This document shows positions 26,601 through 38,600 of a stretch of 64,000 nt of DNA, one piece after another. The stretch comes from Latrodectus hesperus (Eukaryota > Arthropoda > Arachnida > Araneae > Theridiidae). The DNA lies in contig CM075853.1 of the NCBI GenBank assembly GCA_037975125.1, positions 76,760,246-76,824,245 of the forward strand, read 5' to 3'. The position numbers were made by a program, and so were the translations under genes. How positions within the stretch are numbered: the first letter of the stretch is position 1; every line of letters starts with the position of its first letter. A model generated the notes under the pieces. The model was not told where the DNA came from, searched no databases, and saw nothing but the letters and a program-made list of their open reading frames with translations.

Positions 26601-29600
26601 TCTATAATTATCTATATTTATTTGATTATTTACCAAAATAGTTATTTGTACCAAAGCATTCTTTATATATGTATATACATTATAATTATTGCATATTTTT
26701 TTTAATTAGTATTTAATATTTTCAGGCACACAAGGTTTATTTTTATGAAGTTGTGAAAATAAAACTAATGAAAGTACCATTGGTCCAAAAAAAAGTTCTA
26801 AAATTTCATTTATATTCTCCCACAGCAGTTGAGCCGAGCTGGCAGCCGAATGGTTAGCGCTCTTGCCTTCGGTTCAACAGTTCGTGGGTTCGAATCCCAC
26901 CTTGGGCATGGATGTTTGTAGTGGTTCGGAATCTACTTTAAACCGCAAGTCCCAGTCTAATTAGCCCTCGTGTGCAAAAAATGACCGTTGAGCGACAAAC
27001 CAAAAAAACCCACAGCAGTTGAGCTTTCCCACAACAGTTAAGTTCATTTGTAGTTGAATGGTTAGTGTCCCTGACTTCTCAGTTCACCAGTTTGTGGGTT
27101 CTAAATCTACTTTAAACCCTAGGTCCAGATCTTACTATCCCTCTTATGTAAAAAGTTGCCTTTAAGCAACAACCAAATCCACAGCAATAAAATTAATTTT
27201 ATGCATGTTTAAAAAAATTAAGACTTTTAACTTAAAACTCCACTTATTAAAGTAGAAATCAAAATCATCAATAAATATCATCAATGAAAGGAAAATAATT
27301 AATTCTTTGAGAATTCACTTATTTGACTGCAAAGTGAAGAATATCTGGCTGATTGTTGTGGAACTTGTGTGCAATGTATGCCTTTGTGTCAATTACGTTT
27401 GTTACACTACTGCAATACACAATATTAATTAGATTTTCCCAGAGTCAAAAATTGTAAGGATTGTGGTTAGGAATTTGAGCTTCCCAGGTTGTCAAGAAAT
27501 TTCTACATATTAACAATTATTTCTGAATGTTTGTAGAAAATCTAATTTATATGTCACACAACTTAGTAGCACAATTTTGCATAAGTACTGTGCTTTTCAA
27601 ACAGTGATAATGCTAGAGTGGAGGAATAATTTAACTTAGCAACAGAAATTTATAGTATTGACAGTATTTTTGTTAATAACAAGATCTGCTTGTATAATTT
27701 CTTTAAAAAATATGGTTTTACAACAAACTCTGCAGTATATCCATACTACATAGTCATTTATAAGAAAAGTAGAGGTAATAGGAATTTTCTGTTATCCATA
27801 TTCAACATTCCTATTTTGACTGCATTTTGTAAGTGAATGTGGCTCATCATCATAAAATGTTGTAAGGCCAAACACTATCCATTTACATGTCACAATTAAT
27901 TCACAAGAAAATATTACTTATTATTGTGACATTTACATGTCACAATTAATTGTGAAGTAATATTTTCTTGTTTGGGAAGATCTGTAGTAAGCAATTCTTG
28001 CACATGACTTGTTTTAAACTGACATCACAATCTTTCTTAAATCTGTACTGATTGACATGCCCAAAGTTCTGAGATTGGATTTTACACTAAACTTACCACA
28101 CCATTGCTGCATTGTGCAATAACTACATTCCACATCAGTCACACACATTCTACCATTTTTTACCCCCACAGAGCCTTAGTCTTAGTAAACTTGTGTTTGA
28201 ATTTAACTGTAAAACTTTCCATATGTTTTTTGTAGTCATTGGATCCGTTCTTGAACTTTTAATGTTTTAAGATTGAGAGTTGTTTCCACACTATCATACA
28301 GTGTGCCTATGATGAAGTGCTTATCTTCTGATTTTACCATATGAAGAGTCTGTTATGAAGATTTAAAGACTTTTTAACTATGCATAAAAAATTCCCATTC
28401 CTTTGAAAAAAATAATTTAAAAAGATAAAATCTTTTTTTTTTATCAATGATTCCTTGATAAGGTTTTAATTTCATAACTTTAAAAATATAGAGAATGTAG
28501 CTAAATAAGAGTCATTTAAAATATTTTGTTTATCTTAATACTGTTTGATGATCTCTCGACGGTATCCACAAAAGTAGTCTGACAGTGACAGTTGAACTGT
28601 AATGCTGTGAGTAACAGCACTGTTTATTTCAAATTGTGATTAAGGTGGCATGAATTGGTGATATTTAGAGTAGTACCTTGTTTATTTTTAAGGTGTTCGG
28701 TGAGTTGAAGTTGATGCCTTTCTCCTGACAACTGTTGAAAATTAGACTTGTCTTTTTTCTACAGGAAATGAATGGCCCTGACAAATTGGTAGGAACTATA
28801 CTTGTGGTAGTCAGACAATATTCTTTTCATATCTACTGTGTAACTTCTGTATTGTGAACACTGAATTTAAACAGAGAAAAGCTAATTTAATGTTATATAT
28901 ATATGCTTCATTAAAAAATCAATCGAAATTTTCAATATTACATTTTGAGAAAAATCTCACCTTTAAAATTTATTTTCAGTATCATGTCAAAAAGCATTTG
29001 CTGATGAGGAAGGCCCTTATGATTTTGTCATTAATCTAGCAGCAGAAACTAAAATGGGTCAGACTGATGCTGTGAGTTTTATAAATAATTTTAATTCTTA
29101 ATTAAGAGGTACTGCTTATGTAATTTTCTAAAGGTGTGATAACAATTTGCATTTTTAATTTTAGATTTACAAGGAAGGCATTGTGAAATTAAGTATAAAT
29201 TGTGCCAAAGAAGCTGTTAAACATAAAGCTAAAAGATTCATTGAAATTTCTTCTAGCCACATACATTCCAGTGAAAAAGTATTGCTATAAATCTGTCATG
29301 ATTCTCTCCCTTCTTTTTTATATGAATATATTTATGTATATTTTAAAATAGTGAATTCTTATAAGCTTTTTATTTATTTAGACACCCATTAAAGAATCTG
29401 CTAAACCTGATCCATGGACAGTTATGGCAAGATTTAAATTGCAAGTAGAAGAAGAGCTTTCAACAGTACAAGATCTTGATTATGTTATTCTTAGACCTGC
29501 AATTGTTTATGGCATTGGTGATAAAACTGGCATAAGTAAGATTATTTTTTCAAAATGAATGTTTATTTTAGTGGAAGTACTTTTTCACATTCTATTAACA

Positions 29601-32600
29601 TTTAATGCAATTTTTATTCAAATGAGGAAAGAAAAAATATGGCTTACATTTATATTTTATGAACAAATTAAATATTTTCTTTTGATTATCTCTAAAATCT
29701 GAATTCAGTTTTGAAGATATTTTAGTGACATATAGAAATTTCACTTTACATAATTAATTTCAAGAAAACTTAGAGATTTAGTGCCAAATTTAATGTAGAT
29801 GAAAAAGTTAATATTGTATTGCAAAATAAATAATTAAAGGAAATAAAAATAATAGAATAAAATTTTCATAGTTTTTTTTATTAGTTTATTTTAATATATG
29901 TGTGACACATTTTTTCTTGCAGAATTTTTACTATATGAAGAAATACCATACATTTATACATGATCAGTTTATATTATTTAGTTAGAGAAACCTGGATTAC
30001 ATTTTAACTTTTTAGGTTTTGAATTTTTTTATTCAAATAAGATTGATAAGTAATTTTGCCCTGAAAAATTTGCATTATATCTTTGAAATTTTACAAAACT
30101 TATTTTGAACTTTAATATATTACGTTATGCAATATTAATAGTTCCATTTTTTAATTATAAGTAATCATTAATAACTATTGTTTCCATTTATGTTTTAATT
30201 CAAACTTCACAGTTTGATATACTTGTTATTAAATGTAAATAATTAATGTATCATATGTGAAATTTTAATGAAATAATAATGCAAAACATTTAAAATTAAT
30301 TTAAATGTGAAGATATTTCAATATATTGAATGTTGCTCTTAAAAATGTAAAATATTTGTTCACTTGTATTTGTAATTTGCATAAAAAAATATACTTCTCT
30401 CTCCCCAGTTTTTAATTGAAGTAAAAATGTGGTTCTTAATCATTATATTGGAGACGCATGATATAATTGGCTTCCTTCAGAAACATTTATCTATGCTGTT
30501 TTTTTATATTTTCCAGAAAAAATTTACATCTTTGTTTCTCCATATTTGTAATAGTAATTCAAATTATATGAATGTTTTATGAAATCTGGGTGATTTTATA
30601 TCATTAAAAATGATTGTATTTAGATAGATAATACATTTATAATATCATGTATTTTTTTTATTTTAACTATGAAGAGAAAATTATAAATATTATTTTTTAC
30701 AATTATGAAAAGAAAATTTATTGTTCTTAATATATTGTTCTTAAAATCTATTTTTCTTACTGGCATTATGAGAAACTTTTAGCAGTTTATCAGATTTTTA
30801 AATATTCATTGAATTTCCTATTAATAAGTAGTTATATATGATTATCCAATTGTTACTATTATATTTCCTTTGGGATATGATGTTTAGGTTTTCAATTTAT
30901 TTTTTAATGAAGTATGATTTTAAAATTTAAGTATTATAATCTTACTTTTAACATTTACAATATAAAAAATGTACAATTCCTATTAATCAAATTTATTAAC
31001 TCAGAAATATAATTATGTTTTATAAATTTATATTTAAGTATTACAATAGATGGTAAAAATTCTAATTAATTTTTTAGTGCCTAGATTAGTAGTTGGTGCT
31101 GTTTATAAACATTTAGGAGAAATGATGAAGGTAATTATAAAGGTTTAAAATATTTTTAATATGAATAACTTCTCTGTATATTTTACCTTTTTAGTAGGAA
31201 CATAAATACTTAAAATTTCTTTAAATTTGAAAAGAAAAGAGTGGTTTTAATCTTATTTATATATAAATGAATACAGACTTTTAATAAAATGCAGTTTCCA
31301 TCATAAAACTATTTTCTTATTTAATCATTATTTTTTTAAAAAATGCTTCCCTAGATCAAACTAATTAATTTTTGCTAGGTTAAAAATAAATCTTAATAGT
31401 CCTTAATAATTACAAAATATTAATTTTTTTGTAAATTAATTTAAATTTGATTTAACAATAAAACTACAAACAAAGTATATACCATGATTCTCTATCATGA
31501 GAAATGAAATTCTAAACAATATATGACTATATTACTGTGGATTAACTATTTATAACTAAGATATGAGTCAAGTTTTTTTTTAAATAACTATCCTTATAAT
31601 CTATTGATTTAATTCAAATAACATTAATTATAAGAAAAGCCTGCTATTTTTGAATTAGTATCTCTTAATGATAGAATTTTAAGGCATTATTTAGATAAGT
31701 TCTCATTGTCACTTAATATTTTGTTTTAAAAACAATTTATAGGAAGTGTTGATCTTTTCACATACATAAACTAATTAAAATTTTTATTTACCTGTAGGCA
31801 GATATTTCTGACAATCCTTAAATTTAATTCACATTGCAATAATTTTCATATTGTGCTTTTCTTATATTTTTCACTACCTTCCTCTTGATATCAGTTGATG
31901 TTATCCTTTCTAAAAAGCTATTATTGATGATTATTTTAAATTATGCAATTAGCCTTTATTCCACTAATACATTTGTTAAGTTACATGCATTCACTTAGCT
32001 GATTTTCCATTAAGATTACTTATACACAGCCATGTCACACACACATAGGACGTTTAAATAAAATACTGCAATTCAGTCTCAAATAACAAATTTATTTGAT
32101 ATTGCGCTTAACCATTCTCTGGCTGCATCTTATGGTTGACGTACATCAAGTGACTATTTTTTGTTGGCCCTCTTGTGACGATTTTTTCATTTCTCACACA
32201 TTATACAAATAATATGTTTTTGTTAAAATTTATATTCTCTGTTAATTAATTTTAATTATATGAATAAATATTTTTATTTGGTTTAGTTATTGTGGAACAA
32301 AGATGTAAAAATGCACACAGTTAATGTATTGGATGTTAGTAGAGCAATTTGGCATGCTTGTTTGCATGCAAAATCGGGTGAAATTTATCATCTCGTTGAT
32401 AAAGGTGATACAAGTAAGTACAATTTTTCTGAAATTTAAATTAAATAGTTCCAAAGTTTCTTAGAAATACAAAAGATTCTTTTCAATAAGCTTATATACT
32501 ATTTTTTTAGTTTCCAAATATTTAATGTTATTTAAAATGTTCATTATTGTATATGTTAATTTAATGATGGAAACAATTGACTTTTATATTTAAATCTTAC

Positions 32601-35600
32601 TTCTTAATAGTTCAATATATTATATATTTTTATTGAATTAACAGATGTAAAAACAGGTTTAATTAGCTTATTTTTCAAACCTGCAAACTTCTGTGAATAT
32701 AAATTAGTAAAATTTGATTCTTACTAATGATTAGGATGCATCTTCATGATTATATGTAGTCAGTACTGTCTGCTTTATTGTTCTGCAGTATTTTCAAATT
32801 CTTTGTGCTTCTAAATGTTTCATATACACTTATTCCTGTCAATATTTTGATAAAAAAAAAACAATAGTTTGATTTATTTAAATTTGTTGGATTTGTATTT
32901 ATGTTGGCTCAAAAAGAAAAATGTAAATTCTTTTAATACAAATTAATTTTAAATATATATTTAAAATGAATTTGTATTAAAAGAATTACATCATCTAACT
33001 TCTTAATATTTTTAAATAACGCTTTAAAGTTAAGTTCTATGCTAAATTTCAAGCTTATATATATAGTGTTAGTTTGAAATTCAGCTTAGAACCTAAATTT
33101 AAAGCATTATTTAAAAAATATTAGGAAGTTAGATTATGTTAATATGTAAACTTTAAGTAATCAGTAAAATTTTTGTAAACTCCTTTAATAATCTTCATAA
33201 TCACTTTTGCAATATTTTTATTATACATTTGTTTCCTAACATATCAAGAGCTTTTAAGCCAATGTTTTGTATTTAGTAGCAGCATTTTGAAATAGATTAC
33301 TATCAGGGAATTTTAGTCTAAATATGCTGTCTGACTTGCGTAATAATATAATTTATATATTTCTACATCAAACATTAATGCATGATATGCTCATTTAAAT
33401 TTGCAACTTTGGTAGTATGCAAATTTGAAAAACTTCATCTGCATTCGGAAACCTTTTTACAAATTTATTCATTTACTAATAGGATTTTAAAATTTTCAAG
33501 GTTTTATCTGAAATTGTCACATAATTCTAAATAATTTATCAAAATTAAAAAAGGGATGCTAAATATTATTGAAGCAGTATTCAAACATTAAAATTGGTAA
33601 ATAATATAGATCTTTTAAATATAAATATATTAGAAGAGGATTTTTATAATCTTTGTTTTCTATGATCCTATTTTCTTTATCACTGTCAGTCAAATTTGGT
33701 TTTACCTGTACTATCAATAACGTTAGGATTTCTACACTTTTCTGGCTGGATATTTTCACTACTTATAAAAATTCAAATTAAGTGTTATGATAGAAAATTT
33801 TCCTTTTTTGTTTGTCAAAATATTAAGTAATGTTAGCATAAAATATCTTTCTATAAATTAGTGAATTGTGTAAATTGTTTATTATCATGTTGATTTTACT
33901 AAAAAGTGCTTTTGGCAAATTATATAATTTTAAAAATGAAAAAATCTTTTAATGTTTTTGAACTTACTTTAGTTTATTGAAGCTAAATTTTAAAATATTA
34001 GTTTTACCCCAATCAATGAAATTAAAGTAACTTAATCAAATATAGTTCTTATAAAATAACCAATAGGTTTTGTAATTTATATTTCATGTTTAAATAAATA
34101 TTTTAATGTGTTAAATATTTGTTTATTTTTTTATTGGATGAAGTAAATTATAAGTTTTCTTTTTTGTAGCTCAAGGAAAAATAACAGATATAGTTTCAGA
34201 TATATTCAATATCAATCATGACTATTTTGGGACTTCCATGTCAACTTTAGCCAAAGTAAGTTAATAATGTAATTTTAAAAATACAAAAAAAAAAAAAAAA
34301 AAAAAAATGCTGGATAAATCAAAATTAAGTAAAAATCTAAATTTTCAATATTTTGAGTAGTCTCTTTCCAAATAACATTTAAATGTAATATCAAATAAAT
34401 TATATAAATAAATCAAGATTTAAGCATACCTACTTTCTGGATTGGCAGCTGAATGGTTAGCATCTCTCTTTCAGGTTACCATTTCATGTGAAATTGATTT
34501 TTATCTCAAGCATTGGTGTTCATAACAGATAGTATCAATCTACAAATCAAAATGAGCTTCTACTAATTCTATGTATTTGTTGAATGAAATAATTTTAACA
34601 TTATAATAGAACAATTAATGTAGTATAGTTTATGGAATCATATAGTTTAGCCAATTTCATAATTTTTTGTATATTGTAGACATTTAATCTTACAACATTT
34701 AACATGACACTGTTCTTTATTTTTTAACCGAGACTTGCTTCTATTACTATATAAAATGTTTTATTTTTTATTAATATGTAAAAAAATGTGCAGCAGAAGT
34801 ATTTTTCTTTTTTACCTGATTTTTTTTAAACTCAACTTAAAACATTAAAATTTCTATAGCTTATTTTATTCTATATGTAAAGTTATTTAAGATACTCTGT
34901 AAGAATATTTTTGTTTCTTGGAATGAATATTTAAATATTTCGTTGAATTTTTTATGAAGCTTGAACTTTTCAAAATTATGATTTCCATAAGGGAAACCAC
35001 ACAAAATGATTAATTTATACTTATAAAAAAGTATAGAATGTGTTTCAAGCAATAAAATATTTGGTGTATTCTTAAAATTATGGTACATAAAATCCTGATC
35101 ATCTATTTTTCACACCTTGTATATTCAGGCTTTCTTATTTATAGAATGATTTCATATTTTCTTGCTCTTGGTTAAAGATACAATTAAAATGTAATACACA
35201 CAACTATTTTAATATTGTAATAATACAAACTTTCAAATGCAGAATGTTTATTAGAATGTAAAACTGGTGTTTTTAAATTTTTTTAATTTAAAAAAGTGCT
35301 AATCCACCATATTAATTGAAAACTAAAAGTTCATAATATTTTTAGTTTCATATTTTTATGGATGATTGTATTTATGTTTATTAATATGGTATATTTTAAT
35401 AGTTCATGCTTTTACTTATATTATTATATTTCTAGAAGCATTACTTGATTATGCATCTTAAATATAGAATATGTTATACTAACAAATTTTATTTATAATT
35501 CTTGGCTCTGTATTTTAATTAGCCAATGTTTTAATGTTAATTTTATGTAATTTATTTATCCTGTACAATCTTACAATTGATACAATTGTTGATAATTATT

Positions 35601-38600
35601 GTAAGAATATAATTTTATTAATAAATATTAAATTTTATTAATCTTTGTGAATCATCATTATAACTGAAATATTTTATGTGCTTAGCATATTTCTTTTATC
35701 TGAATTTTTAACATTTTGGATTTATTTTTATATAAAAAGGAAACATAAAACATTTTTTTATTAAATGTTTTTTTTAATTTTTATTTTTATAGTTAGATAT
35801 GTCTACACTTGTAGATGATATTAATGATAAACATTTAGGACCTTGGGCAGAAGCTTGCTCTAAAGATGGAATAGAAAATACTCCTCTTAATCCATATTTA
35901 CATCAGGTATGTTAAATTTGTCTAGAATCAAGCAGTTTGCATTATTTTTTAATATATTTGAAATTTTCATAGAACAGCACAATACTTATGTATTAACCAA
36001 ATCCTTAAAACTAAATGTAATTAGTAGGAAAAAATATGAGAAGTTCTTTGCAAATAAGTCAGTTAAAAATTCAAATTTTTACATTGGTTAGTTCATGTTT
36101 TTTCATTACAAATTGTTCATAACCTATCAAAAGTTTATAATTGAAAACTATAAAAATTACAATAGAAAAGTGAAAAAATTTTTTAAAAATTATAGAAGCT
36201 CTCAAATGATTAACTCATTTGAAATTAATGTTCTATCAATGAAATTTTAAATAAAAAGTGTATAATAGAATGGTAAAAGTGTGAAAATGTGAGATAGTAT
36301 TATGAAGAAATTTATATGTTTGTAACTTAAATCTTACCACTTTCTGTAATGCAGTATCAGAATCTATATCAGCAATAAATACATGTAATAAAGTTAATTT
36401 TTCATTCATATCTCTTTTTGGTTTTGGGAGATTATGTGACAACTATCGAGCTATTGTATGGCATGTTAAAACAGCACTAGAATTAAGATTTTTATTTTTC
36501 AAATTACTTTTTAGAATTATCTTGAAAAACCAAATTAATTTATAGGTCCCCAAATTTTACCTATTGATATAAGCCCCATTTTATTAGTTGTGTTTGATTT
36601 GTAATTGTATGCTTTTTTTAAATAAAAATTTTGTGTAAAATACTATTGTACATAAGTTATTTAATAAGGAATAATTAAAATAACCTCATTCTTCGAATTC
36701 TGCAGAGCTGTCAGCAAATGTCTTTGGTTAGCAGTTCATGGGTTCAAATCCCACTTGGGTTTGTATGTTTGCAGTGGTTTAGAATCCACTTTAAACTGTA
36801 GGTCACTATCTAATTAGTCCTTGTGTGCAAAATTATTAGGTGATAAATAAACCAAACCATTCTTTGAATTCCAGTTTTCTGTCTGATATTAATCAATCTT
36901 TTTACTGGGATTAATGTATATCATTTGAACCCTTAAGATTTTTATGATTATGTATGTATCTCATATCTAACATTTGTAAAATTTTTAGCTTCCTGTTTGG
37001 TTTGTTTTAAATTGTGAAAGAAATTGATTTTTACACATTCTTGAGAAGGTAAATTAAGATCACTAATTTAGCAGTTCCTGTGAAATCTGGTAACACCTGG
37101 TATAATTAATCCTATTACATGTATTTATGATGTATTGAGTTGAATTGAAATAAAGTTGTAGTGTCATTAATTCTAATAGGAAATGAAAAGTTAACCAGTG
37201 GTTTTCACTAAAACGAGACAATTATTTAGTTCCTATCCTTGTATCTACATGATGAAAATCGGATCATGTTCATGTTTTTCATGTTGTTATTTTATTATTT
37301 ATAAGAATAAGTGTTTTTATAACAGATTTTTGAGCTTAAATTTTGTTTATTCATTTTTTCCTTTTTTATTTATTTTATTTTTTAAATTTTTTAAAGCTAT
37401 GTCATGCTGAAAATAACATCGTGTTTTAATAATTTAAAGGCAAAAATTTTCAAAAAATGTTACTTTTAAACTTCTCTGACAAGAAAGCAAAAGTTAATTT
37501 TTTTAAAAAATTTTATTTAAAAATAAATAATTTTCTAAAACCTGTTAATACAATAATGTGATACTCCCAAAGTTCATACCTGTTATTTATTTTTCCTCCA
37601 AATTTTAGATTGCCATTCTGATTTATAACATAATAAAAAATTTTATGTTGTGTCTTTGTTTCCTTTCTAATCTTATTATGTGATAGTAAATCAATGTAAT
37701 AGAAATAACAGCTTATAGAAAAGATTATAAATTTATGTTTATTATTAGTTTAAAATATTTTTCAAATCTTATTAAAAAAAAGTAATTGCCTTTTTTGTTT
37801 GATGGATTCCATTTAAAAAATTATCCTTTCACTAAATATTTTATCGTGAAGTATAAACTTTTGTATCATTATTAAACTACTATTTTGTGCACAAAGACTA
37901 TATAATGTCTTTTTGTAGGCAGATTTATAAAAAATTTTATCTTTGAAACAAAGTAGGTTAGTCAAAATATTTAAAGTTTTGTTCTTCCCCTGTAAATTAT
38001 TTTTAAATGATATCATTCATAATGTCTATTATAAAATAATATATTGTAATATTAAGTATTTAATTTGAGGTTGAGTTTAAAAATTATTTAAACTAATATG
38101 TTCTATAATTGTTCAAAACTTCTTTGTTTTTCATGCTAATTTTATATAATTAAAATCTTAAAAGCAGGTTAAGTTTGTTTCTGATCCCATCTAGAAACCA
38201 ATTCCTTTTGTGTTCTACAATATAATAAGAATCCTCATTATAATTAATAAAAGATATTTAAAGGCTGACTACTAATAAACATAAAGTTTTGCAATAATAT
38301 TGTTACATTTTTTTCTATTCTTTAGGAGTTGCTTTATCATAAACATTTGAATTTAGATGGTAGCAAGTTTGAAGCAACAGGATTCACTTATGTAGTTCCC
38401 TGTTTGACAAAAGAGAAAGTACAAGAGGTATAGATTTTTTTTATGAAATTGAGTGAAGTTTGATTGAAATGTTTTTATTGAAAATGTTTGTGTGTAAAAT
38501 TTAATAAACAAATTATATTGGAATCAGTTTTATGATATAAAATACAAGATTATATTAAAATGTTTAATAATATTTGTATAAAATGATATTGAAAAAATGC

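Larger units (their letters stand above)
23787..28979 (+). other. Introns 3 and 4 of the SDR gene
   Basis: Apart from exon 4, this stretch has a pair of adjacent SINEs (26.8-27.2 kb), a small inverted and direct repeat cluster (27.88-27.98 kb), and otherwise no supported feature. The stretch 27.3-28.8 kb is somewhat less AT-rich and may be an old insertion, but I recognise no protein in either strand. Confidence 0.6.

Noticed and set aside
27300..28800. Possible old transposon in intron 4
   Set aside because: Less AT-rich than its surroundings, but I could read no transposase or reverse transcriptase motif in any frame and saw no terminal repeats.
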